Part shown: piece by piece, positions 9,001 through 18,472 of the stretch | Layout: each line of letters starts with the position of its first letter | Numbering within the stretch: the stretch's first letter is position 1 | NCBI GenBank assembly: GCA_944325435.1 | Contig: CALVAC010000002.1 | Coordinates: forward strand, 124,001-188,000 | Reading direction: 5' to 3' | Length of the DNA: 64,000 bases | Source: an uncultured Bacteroidales bacterium | GTDB lineage: Bacteria; Bacteroidota; Bacteroidia; Bacteroidales; UBA932 | Notes under the pieces: generated by a model | What the model was told of the DNA's origin: nothing | Seen by the model: only the letters and a program-made list of their open reading frames with translations | Database searches by the model: none | Translations under genes and position numbers: made by a program

Positions 9001-10190
9001 GTTTTGCGGCACACGAGGTACACGTCAGGCTTGCTGCCGTGGATGGGGGAGTGCTGATAGAGGTCCTGGATGATGGTCCGGGTGTCCCTCCGGAGGAGAG
9101 GGAGAAGATATTCCGTCCGTTCTACCAGGCCAGGAACAACAGGACTGGGATGGGAATCGGCATAGGGCTGAACCTGTGCAAGACCCTCACAGACCTGCTG
9201 AAGGGCACAATCAAGGCGGATGCCCGCAGTGATGGCAAGTCAGGAGCACTGTTCTCGGTGTATGTTCCGGATTCTTCCGCAAGGCTGGCGGCAGCTGACC
9301 ATCCGGTCTCTGGAAATGAGGCATCTTCCGGTATGGCGACAACAGGGGTACAAGATGTGGTGCAGACAGGGGATTCCAGGTACAGCATAATGATAGTGGA
9401 TGATGAGGAGGAGCTTCTGAATTTCCTTTCCAAAGTATTGGGCAAGGAATATTCCATTATGCGTGCTGCAGGGGGGGCGCAGGCCCTCGAACTGCTTAAA
9501 GGCAACATCCCGGATCTCATCGTCAGCGACATAATGATGGCAGGAATGGATGGTATGGAACTCTGCCGCCGCATAAGGAACGGTATGGAGACAAGCCACA
9601 TCCCGGTAGTGCTGCTCACGGCCCGCACTGGAGAGTCTTCCAGGATAGAGGGGTTCGAGTGCGGGGCGGATGCCTATATAGAGAAGCCGTTTTCTCCTGA
9701 CTATCTCAGGAAACAGATTGCAAACATCCTGCAGAAAAGGGATGAGATAAGGAAGATGTACGACAGGCACAGCACCGATATCCGCATCCAGACCCACAAC
9801 AGGCTCGATGAGGAGTTCGTGGACAGGTGCAGGGAGATTGTGCTTGCCCATATCAGTGACCCCGACCTGTCCGTGGACCTGCTCGCACGTGAGCTTGGCA
9901 TGAGCCGTACCTCCACATTCAAGAAGCTGAAGTCCATCACGGGCATGACCCCTAACGACTTCATGAAGCATGTCCGTCTCAAGGAGGCGATGCGCCTGAT
10001 GGTCGAGGGAAAGTACAGCATAACGGAAATAGGCTATATCACCGGGTTCAGTTCATCATCTTATTTCGCGAAGTGCTTTGCCCAGGAGTTCAAGATCCTC
10101 CCTACGGAATTTGTCCGCAGGCTCGAAAACGGGGCCGCTTCCGGGGAAGCGGCTGCCGGTCAGACTGCAGAATCATCGCATGGAGACTGA
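6075..10190 (+). CDS. Hybrid two-component system (HTCS) sensor kinase/response regulator
   Basis: This single protein senses a periplasmic ligand and activates the adjacent SusCD-type locus. From the chosen start it is 1371 residues. The N-terminal hydrophobic segment is followed by about 650 residues of two-component propeller repeats (e.g. IWVGTYSEGLDAF), a Y_Y_Y domain (about 680-795), one membrane span (about 797-820), a HisKA domain with phospho-acceptor His856 in HEIKTPLSLI, an HATPase domain with DDGPGVPPEE, a receiver domain with acceptor Asp1152 in SDIMMAGMDG, and an AraC-type HTH near the C-terminus. The start at 6075 has GGAG five bases upstream and leads straight into the signal segment; 5991 and 6024 are alternatives. 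Genes for such sensors usually neighbour their target operon, here 10343 onward. Confidence 0.96.
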   Translation: MTGHQFPVTIYLYIIIAAFAVANASHTACAMRPAISGTVNLPAYREFKSYTVEDGLLSNSIYGIVQDSLGFIWFGTVNGLCRFDGSEFMTYIHDENRPEGSISSNNIRRLMMDSKGQIWISLDNGVDIYDPLEGVFSHFAAETADGTTVRGQTIEIIEDKDGEIWIATVNKGLFRWNPESGELVVYRNDPSDSTSIAQNYISTLYESSDGTIWVGTYSEGLDAFSKHTGCFSHYRKTRGGISDNSIDAITEDSYGNIWIGTVSSGLDRLERTTGIFTNFNDIDDGQYLQRIHYLEETRPGELLVCSHAGARLYMISEDGLRPADAGSPFTVSDCGMVYSFLRDREGNFWFGSMYDGVEFRPAHNSFVSYSLPEGPDGHTDVAMSSICELDEGRYLLGTWNSGILMFDESRSAISPLVRSYGIWTAVLSMLVEDRTLWIATFRQGVKKVDLDTGEIQSYLSDSSQPSSRVFVLFRSANGRIWAGTSVGLYYYDRKSDMFVEQLPLQRISALAEDSTGKLWIATTGSGLYAYDVRTGRLDTYTHDRNNPASLGHNSISSLAIDDDGRLWIGTDGAGLCRYDPQTDGFITYSMKSGFILQIFPDADRLWISSGRGISAFYPDTGALKHFPYPGGISDERFNINSSVRSSDGNLVFVKTDGICLFTPPRNVEMVGDVYPPIVKRFSINGVQMLPSSVSGEESPLAKPIERTEKITLRQSRNQIEFRFVSPNYLAPENFCYRYMLEGFDRQWLDADSRTPSAHYSNLPSGRYRLRMQVCDDDMWMDPEETSIAIHIRPPLMLSAGAVTIYCAAVLLLAVAVAFMLKRQYDKRTQRRFAMIRRKNEKEFYEQRVAFFTSIAHEIKTPLSLITGPVEELMKSDHLTEDESQYLSLIRQNSQRLFSLVRQLLDFRKIDTCSYRLHYDVCNTGALVDEQVRLFVQSASRRSVAVTEEIPRDGLTIVTDREALTKIVSNLMTNAMRFAAHEVHVRLAAVDGGVLIEVLDDGPGVPPEEREKIFRPFYQARNNRTGMGIGIGLNLCKTLTDLLKGTIKADARSDGKSGALFSVYVPDSSARLAAADHPVSGNEASSGMATTGVQDVVQTGDSRYSIMIVDDEEELLNFLSKVLGKEYSIMRAAGGAQALELLKGNIPDLIVSDIMMAGMDGMELCRRIRNGMETSHIPVVLLTARTGESSRIEGFECGADAYIEKPFSPDYLRKQIANILQKRDEIRKMYDRHSTDIRIQTHNRLDEEFVDRCREIVLAHISDPDLSVDLLARELGMSRTSTFKKLKSITGMTPNDFMKHVRLKEAMRLMVEGKYSITEIGYITGFSSSSYFAKCFAQEFKILPTEFVRRLENGAASGEAAAGQTAESSHGD

Positions 10191-10212
10191 TTTCATCGGC
10201 CCTAATCGGATT

Positions 10213-10231
10213 TTGTCCTAAATATGGACAA
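10213..10231. promoter_or_regulatory. Inverted repeat upstream of the SusCD block, candidate regulator site
   Basis: TTGTCC, seven bases, then GGACAA form a perfect 6+6 palindrome about 30 bases upstream of the -7 element at 10261. It lies in the only sizeable gap between the HTCS gene and its presumed target operon. Binding by the HTCS AraC domain is an inference, since many AraC-type sites are direct repeats. Confidence 0.35.
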
Positions 10232-10260
10232 TTTTAGCCGTCCGCCCATAGATTCCATTT

Positions 10261-10268
10261 TACATTTG
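10261..10268 (+). promoter_or_regulatory. Probable -7 element of the BACON-SusCD operon
   Basis: TACATTTG matches TAnnTTTG. No TTTG is at the ideal spacing upstream, which fits an activator-dependent promoter. It places the transcript start after the first in-frame ATG at 10271, so the lipoprotein start near 10340 is favoured. Confidence 0.5.
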
Positions 10269-10342
10269 TAATGCCGGAATATGCAAAGGCCGGTGTTATG
10301 GATGACCATGTATTTTGCAATAACACACTAATAACAATGTTT

Positions 10343-11545
10343 ATGAAAAATCAACTATTGGTTTTGTCTCTGGCTGCAGGAGTCTTCTGCCTGTCGGGCT
10401 GCCGGAACGATGCAATCGAGGAGGCTGTGTCGTTCTCTCTCGGCGAACCGACCAGGACGGAGTTCACTTTCCAGGCCGGGTTGGGCAGCGCCGCTCTGCA
10501 GGCTTCCGGAAGCCTGTCCGTGACGGTGGAATCCAGCGCACCTGACTGGTGCCGGGCGGCAGTGTATGACAACAGTACGGTGGTGTACAATGTGGACACC
10601 AACCGCTCCATGGAGTCCCGTTCCGCTACCATCACCGTGTCTGCGGAAGGTTTCCCATCAGAGTCATTCAACATCACCCAGGGGCCTCTCATCGGCCTTA
10701 TCGTCACCCCGACAGACCTGGAGTTTTCGGATGAAGTGACAGATATCGAGGTAGAGGTCATTGCGGCATGTGACTATGAAGTCAAGTGGGAGGTGAATGA
10801 AGAAGACAACTTTTCCGTTGAAAAAAGCAGCGATGGCAGTATGCTGACTTTCCATTCCAGACTGCCGGGAGTCTATGCCAGGCAGGGTGCAGTGCGTCTG
10901 GTCCCGGAGCTCGCGGAAGGCGAGGTCCTCGATGGGGATGGAGAGGTGCTCATCAATCTGGACTGCCCGAGAATGGGTACATACAAGCTCCTGCTCGGAG
11001 AATGGCATATAGACAAGATCTCAAGCGATGTCATAAAATCCATCACTCTTGAGGAGAAGGTCTACGGAGAGAGCTACAATATGTATCTCAACGGACTTGA
11101 AAACAGCGACCAGATACCTCTTGAGGCTGTATTCGAGGCCGCATCTCCTGCCTATCCTCTCGGCAGGGTGCTTCTCCGCACATCCCAGGAGCTCGGGGTC
11201 GTGGACTCCCATTATTACAGCCTGCACTATAACGGCCTTATAAACAATGTCGGGGTCTATATCTTCTCCGGAGACAACAACAACATAGCGTGGGCTGCCG
11301 AGCCTGTGCTGGATGATGCCACCCAGTCAGTGTCGCTCTCGTTCTATGACAGCGGACTCGGTGCGGGCTATGTGGCGACCACATTCTGCCTGTGGCGTTG
11401 TGTGTCGTCTTATTATAATTTCAACACCAGTGGCAGTGAGGCCATCGTCTGGATCGAGGGTGACGGGAACATGCAGATTTCCAAGAGTTATCCGGATACC
11501 GATCCAGATGCAGGAGAGGATGGCACTGGGGAAACCGATAATTAA
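10343..11545 (+). CDS. BACON-domain lipoprotein
   Basis: The chosen start gives a lipoprotein signal (MKNQLLVLSLAAG, lipobox LSGC, Cys20). The first mature third holds a BACON-like domain: an alternating beta pattern with SAPDWC, RSATITVSAEGF and a closing NITQGP, typical of the family. Beyond that comes a second beta-rich region and a C-terminal part I do not recognise. BACON domains are often found in surface proteins of polysaccharide or glycoprotein utilisation loci. It is the first gene of the block and ends 24 bases before SusC. An ATG six bases upstream (10337) is equally possible; the longer frame from 10271 precedes the predicted transcript start. Confidence 0.75.
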   Translation: MKNQLLVLSLAAGVFCLSGCRNDAIEEAVSFSLGEPTRTEFTFQAGLGSAALQASGSLSVTVESSAPDWCRAAVYDNSTVVYNVDTNRSMESRSATITVSAEGFPSESFNITQGPLIGLIVTPTDLEFSDEVTDIEVEVIAACDYEVKWEVNEEDNFSVEKSSDGSMLTFHSRLPGVYARQGAVRLVPELAEGEVLDGDGEVLINLDCPRMGTYKLLLGEWHIDKISSDVIKSITLEEKVYGESYNMYLNGLENSDQIPLEAVFEAASPAYPLGRVLLRTSQELGVVDSHYYSLHYNGLINNVGVYIFSGDNNNIAWAAEPVLDDATQSVSLSFYDSGLGAGYVATTFCLWRCVSSYYNFNTSGSEAIVWIEGDGNMQISKSYPDTDPDAGEDGTGETDN

Positions 11546-11569
11546 TAACAGGCTAACTGACCAATATAG

Positions 11570-14500
11570 ATGAAAAGATTTGTAATTTTCTTTCTGCTCT
11601 GTCTCTGGACAGCGGGCTTTGCGTACGCCCAGCAGACCAGGACCGTCACAGGTAAGGTGGTCGATGAGACAGGTGCGCCGATGGTGGGGGCTGTCATCCA
11701 GATAGTCGGGACCGATGATGGTACGACTGTAGACATAGATGGAAACTATACCCTCAAGAATGTCCCTGACAGGGCTATCCTGCGGGCATATTTCCTCGGT
11801 TATGTCCCGTTGGAGAAACGCGCGGTCACCGACCGTATAGATTTTGCTCTTGTCCCTGACTCCGAGGAACTTGCCCAGGTTGTGGTGACCGGTATGCAGA
11901 GCGTGGACAGAAGGGTGTTCACAGGGGCTACCGACCAGCTGCAGGCAGAGGATATCAAGCTGGATGGAGTGGGCGAGATTGCCCGAAGCCTTGAAGGCCG
12001 TTCGGCCGGAGTCTCCGTGCAGAACGTGTCCGGAACATTCGGTGCCGCCCCCAAGATCCGTATCCGTGGAGCATCCTCAATCTATGGAGACTCCAAGCCT
12101 ATATGGGTGGTCGATGGTGTGATCATGGAAGATGTGGTGGATGTGGATGCCAATTCCCTGTCTTCCGGAGATGCCACCACCCTCATCAGCTCTGCAATCT
12201 CAGGTCTCAACCCGGATGATATCGAGAGTTTCCAGATACTCAAGGACGGTTCCGCAACCTCCATATACGGAGCGAGGGCTATGGCCGGAGTGATTGTCGT
12301 GACCACCAAGAAAGGCCGCCCGGGAGTTACCCGCGTGTCATATACCGGTGAATACACCATGCGTATGGTACCGAGCTATTCCCAGTTCAACATTATGAAT
12401 TCACAGGAGCAGATGTCAGTGTACCAGGAGATGTACGACAAGGGCTGGCTCAACTATGCCGACAAGGTGATAGGTTCGGAGAGCGGTGTCTACGGCAAGA
12501 TGTCCCAGCTCATCAACACATACGACCCGGAGACCGGATACGGTGTCATCAACACGGAGGCAGGACGCGCGGAATATCTGAAAGGGGCCGAGATGCGCAA
12601 CACCGACTGGTTCAAGGAACTTTTCCGGCCGAGCGTGCAGCACAGCCATTCTGTCAGCATTACATCCGGAACGGAGAAAGGTTCGTACTATGCATCCCTC
12701 GGAGCCCTCGTGGATCCGGGCTGGACAGTCCAGAGCAAGGTCAACCGTTATACCATGCTCCTGAACGCCACACAGAACCTGCTCAAGGACAAGCTTACAC
12801 TCAATATCATCGGCAATGCCTCATACCGTAAGCAGACCGCTCCGGGCTCCCTGTCTTCAGAGCTTGACGCGGTGTTCGGTACTGTGTCCCGTGATTTCGA
12901 CATCAACCCTTATTCGTATGCCCTGCGCACATCCAGGACACTCGATCCGAATGAGTACTACACAAGGAACTACACCCCGTTCAACATAAAGGATGAGCTC
13001 TCGAAGAACTATATGGACCTGAACGTGTTCGACTCCAAGTTCCAGGCCGAGCTGAAGTGGAACATCACCCCAAAGCTCGTTGTGTCCGCCCTCGGAGCAG
13101 TGAAATATTCATCATCTTCCACCGAGCACCATATCAAGGAAGGGTCCAACCAGGCAGAAGCCTACAGGTCTATGCCTAACTCTACGGTCCAGGGGTTGAA
13201 CCCGTATCTTTACGACAACCCTGACGAGACAGGCGAGAAATACTCGATCTTGCCGGAAGGAGGTATCTACCGCAGGAACGACTACAGGGCCTTGAGCTGG
13301 GATTTCCGTGCATCGGCAAGCTACAACAACACATTCAAGGAAAAGCATGTCGTCAATGCATACGGAATGATGGAAATCAACGCACTTGACCGCTCCTCAT
13401 CTTCGTTCACGGGCTGGGGTATGCAGTATGAGATGGGCGAGACCCCGTACTACATCCTCGACATGTTCAAGAAACAGCTGGAGGATGGCACCCAGTACTA
13501 CAGTCTCTCCAATACGAGGGAGCGCAATGTCGCATTCGCCGGCACGGCATCCTACACGTATGACTACCGCTACACAATCAACGGTACCCTCCGTTACGAG
13601 GGATCCAACCGTCTGGGACGTTCCCGCACGGCCCGCTGGCTCCCGACCTGGAACATAGCGGGAAGATGGTCCATCGACCAGGAGCCTTTCTTCGAGAAGA
13701 TATCCCCGACCATCTCCACTCTCGGACTGCGCCTTTCCTATTCCCTGACAGCGGACCGCGGCCCGTCTAGCGTGAGCAACTCTCTGGTGACCATCTATCC
13801 GACCAACCCGTGGAGAGGTGACACGGAGTACACGGAGTCAGGACTCGCGGTCTCATCTCCTGAGAACTCGGAACTCACCTACGAGAAGAAGCATGAGTTC
13901 AATGTCGGACTCGACCTCGGACTGTTCAGCAACCGCATTTCCATTTCTGCGGATGCCTATACACGAAACAACTTCGACCTCATAGGCAACACCATCACGA
14001 TGGGACTCGGAGGTGCAATCAACAAGATGGGTAACGTAGCGGAGATGAAGTCACACGGAGTCGAGCTTTCCCTCCATACTGTCAATATAAAGAGCAGGGA
14101 TTTCACCTGGGACAGCAACTTCATCTTCGCGTGGATGGACAACACGGTGACCAAGCTCAAGACCACGACGCGTGTCATTGACTTCATTACAGGTACCGGC
14201 TATTCCGTCGAGGGCAAGCCTCGCGGCTCCATCTTCTCCGTGGATTATGTAGGGCTCAACGAGATGGGTATCCCTACATTCATAAACCCGTCTGACGGTA
14301 AACTGACCACTACAGGCGTCGCTTTCCAGGACATATCCACAGATTACCTGATATATGAAGGCCCTTCCGACCCTACCATAACGGGGAGCTTCGGCAATAT
14401 ATTCAAGTACAAAGGGTTCACACTCAATGTCTTCATTACCTATTCGTTCGGCAATGTCGTGCGTCTCGACCCTGTCTTCTCGAACGTCTATTCGGACCTG

Positions 14501-14887
14501 ACAGCGACTCCGCGTGAGTTTGCCAACCGTTGGGTCAATCCGGGTGATGAGAAATACACGAATGTCCCGGTGATTGCAAGTTCGAGGTACAACAAAGAGA
14601 CTACCAATCTTGCCATGGCATACAGTTCATACAATTACTCTGATGTGAGGGTTGCCAAGGGGGACTTCATCCGCATGAAGGAGATATCCCTGACATACGA
14701 TTTCCCTAAGAGGCTCATTGAAAAGATCCGTCTCAACAATCTGTCTCTGAAGATCCAGGCTACCAACCCGTTCCTCATCTATTCGGACAAGAGGCTGCAG
14801 GGACAGGACCCCGAGTTCTTCAACTCCGGCGGAGTGGCGACCCCTATGCCTAAACAGTTTACCCTAACCCTCAGAATAGGTCTATAG
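11570..14887 (+). CDS. SusC/RagA family TonB-linked outer-membrane transporter
   Basis: This is the outer-membrane barrel that imports the ligand captured by its SusD partner, using TonB energy. The 1105-residue protein has a signal peptide ending AYA-QQ, a carboxypeptidase-regulatory-like domain (about 24-100, TVTGKVVDETGAPMVGAV), a plug domain (about 110-240) with IRIRGASSIYG and YGARAMAGVIVVTTKKG, and a long barrel ending FTLTLRIGL with a terminal hydrophobic residue. It is four bases from susD, the normal arrangement. The substrate cannot be read from sequence. Confidence 0.97.
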   Translation: MKRFVIFFLLCLWTAGFAYAQQTRTVTGKVVDETGAPMVGAVIQIVGTDDGTTVDIDGNYTLKNVPDRAILRAYFLGYVPLEKRAVTDRIDFALVPDSEELAQVVVTGMQSVDRRVFTGATDQLQAEDIKLDGVGEIARSLEGRSAGVSVQNVSGTFGAAPKIRIRGASSIYGDSKPIWVVDGVIMEDVVDVDANSLSSGDATTLISSAISGLNPDDIESFQILKDGSATSIYGARAMAGVIVVTTKKGRPGVTRVSYTGEYTMRMVPSYSQFNIMNSQEQMSVYQEMYDKGWLNYADKVIGSESGVYGKMSQLINTYDPETGYGVINTEAGRAEYLKGAEMRNTDWFKELFRPSVQHSHSVSITSGTEKGSYYASLGALVDPGWTVQSKVNRYTMLLNATQNLLKDKLTLNIIGNASYRKQTAPGSLSSELDAVFGTVSRDFDINPYSYALRTSRTLDPNEYYTRNYTPFNIKDELSKNYMDLNVFDSKFQAELKWNITPKLVVSALGAVKYSSSSTEHHIKEGSNQAEAYRSMPNSTVQGLNPYLYDNPDETGEKYSILPEGGIYRRNDYRALSWDFRASASYNNTFKEKHVVNAYGMMEINALDRSSSSFTGWGMQYEMGETPYYILDMFKKQLEDGTQYYSLSNTRERNVAFAGTASYTYDYRYTINGTLRYEGSNRLGRSRTARWLPTWNIAGRWSIDQEPFFEKISPTISTLGLRLSYSLTADRGPSSVSNSLVTIYPTNPWRGDTEYTESGLAVSSPENSELTYEKKHEFNVGLDLGLFSNRISISADAYTRNNFDLIGNTITMGLGGAINKMGNVAEMKSHGVELSLHTVNIKSRDFTWDSNFIFAWMDNTVTKLKTTTRVIDFITGTGYSVEGKPRGSIFSVDYVGLNEMGIPTFINPSDGKLTTTGVAFQDISTDYLIYEGPSDPTITGSFGNIFKYKGFTLNVFITYSFGNVVRLDPVFSNVYSDLTATPREFANRWVNPGDEKYTNVPVIASSRYNKETTNLAMAYSSYNYSDVRVAKGDFIRMKEISLTYDFPKRLIEKIRLNNLSLKIQATNPFLIYSDKRLQGQDPEFFNSGGVATPMPKQFTLTLRIGL

Positions 14888-14891
14888 CGAT

Positions 14892-16556
14892 ATGAATACA
14901 AGAAATATTATACGATTGACAATTGCCGGTGCGGTCCTCCTCTCTTCCGTGTCCTGCTCGAAGTTCCTCGATGAACTTCCGGACAACAGGGCGGAGCTGG
15001 ACACTGCTGACAAGATATACAAGCTGCTTGTGTCTGCCTATGCGGACAGGACATACGTGCGCATGTGCGAGCTGGCATCCGACAATGTGGATGACCAGGG
15101 TGAAGACAACCCTGACTTCTCGCGGCTGCTCTATCAGAATGCCTATTGGGATGACATGATAGATGCGGAGAACGAGAGCAACCAGAACACCTGGCAGCAG
15201 TATTACAATGCTATCGGAAATGCAAACACGGCACTGGAGGCCATCGAGAACCTCGGGACACCTGAAGAACTGCTGCCTGCCAAGGGGGAAGCCCTTGTCT
15301 GCAGGGCGTACGGCCATTTCTGCCTGACCATGCTCTACTGTCTGCCATATCATCCGGAGAAGGCTTCGCAGTATATGGGCATTCCGTACATGCTGGCTCC
15401 GGAGAAAACCCTCAACCCTCATTACGAGAGAGGGAATCTCGAGGATGTCTACCGGCAGATTGCCGCGGACCTCGAGGAGGGGATTCCTCTTTTGAGCGAC
15501 AATGTCTACACCGTGCCTGAATACCATTTCAACAGGGATGCCGCCAATGCGTTCGCTGCCAGGTTCTACCTCTATTACATGAAATGGGACAAGGTGATAG
15601 AACATGCCGATGCGGTACTCGGCTCTGATCCGGCGATATTGTTGAGGGACTGGACGGATGCCGCAAAGGTGGACTGGGGAGACCAGGCGCTGGACTATGT
15701 GGACCCGGCACATGAATTCAACCTCATGCTCATCCCTCTGTTTTCCGGCAATGGCGGAATCTTCAATGCCTGGAGCAATTCAGGTGCAAGATTCGCGCAC
15801 AACTACCGCATCTCCAAGCAGGAGACCTACAGGTCGCCGCGTCCTATGGGAGGCCCGTATGACCAGTGGGGACAGAAGTCTCTCGACAGGGTATTCATCT
15901 ATTCTCCGTACATCAATGACAATGTAGAGAAGATATATATGCCGAAATGGCCAAACCAGTGGCAGACCATTGACCAGATTACAGGTGTGGGCTACGGCCG
16001 TTCGACAATGGTGGCTTTCACCACCAACGAGACCCTGCTCTGCCGTGCCGAGGCATATATCCATCTCAAGAGATACGATGATGCGGTCAAGGACATGGAC
16101 ACATGGAACTGCTCCATGTACAAGGTCGGGCAGAACGGGATAGAGCATCTGACAAGGGAGCGCATCAACGAGGTCTACGGTGACCCTTCTTCCGAGAACT
16201 ATATCCCGGAATATACATCGGAGAAACCGACTTCACGCAAGCCGCTGCATCCTCATGGCTTCACTGTCGAGCAGGGCGAGCAGGAGAACATGATACAGTG
16301 CCTGCTCTATTGCCGCCGTATCGAGACGATTGCAGATGGACTCCGCTGGCAGGATGTGAAACGCTACGGGATTGACATCGACCGTTTCGACCTTATCAAC
16401 TATGTCGATTCGGAGACCACCGGATACCGCGTGGCAGAAACCCTTGACCACAAGGACCTGCGCCGTGCGCTGCAGATTCCGTACGATGTGATATCTGCCG
16501 GTCTCACTCCGAATCCTCGCAACGAAGACCAGCCGGCTCATCCTTTCCGTCAGTAA
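14892..16556 (+). CDS. SusD/RagB family nutrient-binding lipoprotein
   Basis: This lid protein pairs with the preceding SusC. It has 554 residues, a lipoprotein signal (LLSSVSC, Cys22), and the SusD N-terminal pattern SKFLDELPDNRAELDT followed by TPR-like helices (YYNAIGNANTALEAIENLG, AKGEALVCRAYGHFCLTMLY). The C-terminal half contains RIETIADGLRWQDVKRYG, the usual SusD closing helix. Its length is normal for the family. Confidence 0.96.
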   Translation: MNTRNIIRLTIAGAVLLSSVSCSKFLDELPDNRAELDTADKIYKLLVSAYADRTYVRMCELASDNVDDQGEDNPDFSRLLYQNAYWDDMIDAENESNQNTWQQYYNAIGNANTALEAIENLGTPEELLPAKGEALVCRAYGHFCLTMLYCLPYHPEKASQYMGIPYMLAPEKTLNPHYERGNLEDVYRQIAADLEEGIPLLSDNVYTVPEYHFNRDAANAFAARFYLYYMKWDKVIEHADAVLGSDPAILLRDWTDAAKVDWGDQALDYVDPAHEFNLMLIPLFSGNGGIFNAWSNSGARFAHNYRISKQETYRSPRPMGGPYDQWGQKSLDRVFIYSPYINDNVEKIYMPKWPNQWQTIDQITGVGYGRSTMVAFTTNETLLCRAEAYIHLKRYDDAVKDMDTWNCSMYKVGQNGIEHLTRERINEVYGDPSSENYIPEYTSEKPTSRKPLHPHGFTVEQGEQENMIQCLLYCRRIETIADGLRWQDVKRYGIDIDRFDLINYVDSETTGYRVAETLDHKDLRRALQIPYDVISAGLTPNPRNEDQPAHPFRQ

Positions 16557-16575
16557 CACAGAAAACAGAACGATC

Positions 16576-17466
16576 ATGATGAAAAACATATTTACATATC
16601 TTTTTGTGGCAGCCGCTGCGCTGTTGCTGACTTCATGCTTCAAGGATGAGCCTGACAGCAAGAGTATCTTCGATGGCATGGAGGACAAAGAGAAGACAGA
16701 GTTCGACCTCTGGCTCGACCGCCACTATGTCGAGCCGTACAACATCAACTTCGAGTACAGAATGCCCGACAGGGAGACCCATTACGCCTATTGGGTGTGT
16801 CCTCCTACTGTCGACCAGTCCATCAAGATGGCTAAGCTCATCAAGTATGTGATACTCGATGGTATGGCCGAGCTTATGCAGGATGAGGAAGACCCTCTCC
16901 TGCTGGCGAAGAGCTATTTCCCCCGTACATTGTTCCTTGTGGGCAGTTACGAGATTGACGGTACCGGCACGGTAGTGCTTGCATCGGCGGAAAACGGACT
17001 TCAGATAAATCTGCTCGGAGTCAATTTCTTCGATTTCACTAGCCAGAGCAGCTGCGAACAGTTCGTGGGGACTATCATCCACGAGTTCGCACATATCCTC
17101 GATGGCAATATCGCCGTTCCTGTCGAGTTCGATCTCGTGACCCAGTTCGGCTATATCGGTGACCAGTACACCAGTGCTCCGGGAGACTATCTGCAGAACG
17201 GATTCCTGAGCAACTATGCGCGGTCGACCCCTGCCGAAGATATCGCAGTGATGGTCGCAGCCCTTGTCGGCAATGATGATGCATGGTGGGAAAGCACACT
17301 CAGCCAGGCCGGCAGTACAGGACGGCCTCTCCTCGAGAAGAAGAGGGATATCATTGTCTCGTGGCTCAGGGATGATTTCAGCATCGATGTCTACGAATGG
17401 CATGACATATACACAGGCCGTGTGGCTACCATCGACCGGATAGACTGGGAGAGCCTGGATGATTAG
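16576..17466 (+). CDS. Substrate import-associated zinc metallohydrolase lipoprotein
   Basis: The 296-residue lipoprotein (Cys21 after ALLLTS, then FKDEPDS, an acidic surface-export-like stretch) has a zinc-binding HEFAH motif at about 169-173 within TIIHEFAHILDGN. Lipoproteins of this size and motif next to SusCD pairs form a recognised family (substrate import-associated zinc metallohydrolase). The probable role is cutting a bound peptide or glycopeptide at the surface before import. The third zinc ligand is not obvious by eye. An ATG one codon later is possible. Confidence 0.88.
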   Translation: MMKNIFTYLFVAAAALLLTSCFKDEPDSKSIFDGMEDKEKTEFDLWLDRHYVEPYNINFEYRMPDRETHYAYWVCPPTVDQSIKMAKLIKYVILDGMAELMQDEEDPLLLAKSYFPRTLFLVGSYEIDGTGTVVLASAENGLQINLLGVNFFDFTSQSSCEQFVGTIIHEFAHILDGNIAVPVEFDLVTQFGYIGDQYTSAPGDYLQNGFLSNYARSTPAEDIAVMVAALVGNDDAWWESTLSQAGSTGRPLLEKKRDIIVSWLRDDFSIDVYEWHDIYTGRVATIDRIDWESLDD

Positions 17467-17492
17467 CAATCTGTAAAAGCAAAAAGAGACTT

Positions 17493-18455
17493 ATGTACCG
17501 TAAAATGAAAATATCAGGACTGCTCGCAGCCGCTCTCCTTGCGGCTGCAGGCTGCCAGGATGACTTCTATGTCTTTGAAGACTCTGCATCCGAACGTATA
17601 GAGCAGGGATTGTCGAAATATGACCAGGCACTGCTTGATGGCAGGACTTGGGTGATGGAATACTTTCCGAGCGAAGAACTGGAGTACGGCGGATGGATTT
17701 ATGTCCTCCGGTTCAATGATGACCATACTGTACGCGCATGGTTCGAGGGCGAGACTTTCGCTGATGATACCAATATCGAGACTCCGTATGCCGTGGAACA
17801 TTCTACCGGGCCAATGCTGAAATTCGTCAACTACAATGACTATCTGCACTATTTTGCCTTTCCGGGAGGGAACGGGTCTGGCTTCCAGGGATATGAAGGG
17901 GACTACGAGTTCTCTTTCATGGAGATTACTCCCGACAATGAAATCATAATGCGCGGTATCAAGACGGAGAATGATATCATCCTCCGTCCTATTCCTGACG
18001 GCTATACTCCGGAGGAATATGTGGCTGCAGTGCGTGAATGGCAGGCGGATGTCGCTCCTACCTCCTTGAAGTTCATGGTTAACGGCAAGCAGTACGGGAC
18101 ATTTACCCGCGAGAGCACATTCCGTGATGACAGTTTCGAGGACTGCTACAAGAGCAAGCTGTGGACAATCCACTATACCTACCGGCAGCAGAAGACCAAC
18201 AGTGTGGGGGAACCTGTATATGACGAGATTACGGGTGAGCCGGTGTATGAAGATGTCAATGTGAGTGATGAGCTTTCCTTTATCCATTATCCCGATGGCA
18301 CGATGTGTCTCTATGAGCCGTACACCTTCAAGGGAGAGCTTGAAGGGCTTGCGGACCAGACTATCCAGACCCTCAAATGGGAAAAGGGGACTGTCTCCAC
18401 AGCGGATTATTTCGTCTGCACGGACTCCCTGCTTGAGATTCGCTTCGAACAGTAA
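17493..18455 (+). CDS. DUF4302-like surface lipoprotein
   Basis: The 320-residue product has a lipoprotein signal (LLAAAGC, Cys21, then QDDF) and an opening that resembles DUF4302 lipoproteins of Bacteroidota: SERIEQGLSKYDQALLDG, then GWIYVLRFNDDHTVRAW. No catalytic motif is visible. Members of this type commonly accompany SusCD plus HExxH lipoproteins, so a ligand-binding accessory role is likely. Its stop codon overlaps an ATG of the next frame (TAATG at 18453-18457). Confidence 0.7.
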   Translation: MYRKMKISGLLAAALLAAAGCQDDFYVFEDSASERIEQGLSKYDQALLDGRTWVMEYFPSEELEYGGWIYVLRFNDDHTVRAWFEGETFADDTNIETPYAVEHSTGPMLKFVNYNDYLHYFAFPGGNGSGFQGYEGDYEFSFMEITPDNEIIMRGIKTENDIILRPIPDGYTPEEYVAAVREWQADVAPTSLKFMVNGKQYGTFTRESTFRDDSFEDCYKSKLWTIHYTYRQQKTNSVGEPVYDEITGEPVYEDVNVSDELSFIHYPDGTMCLYEPYTFKGELEGLADQTIQTLKWEKGTVSTADYFVCTDSLLEIRFEQ

Positions 18456-18472
18456 TGCCGGGATCCAGGCCA

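Noticed and set aside
8466..9023. A minus-strand open frame opposite the kinase domain of the HTCS.
   Set aside because: No signal or domain; the plus strand has HisKA and HATPase motifs.
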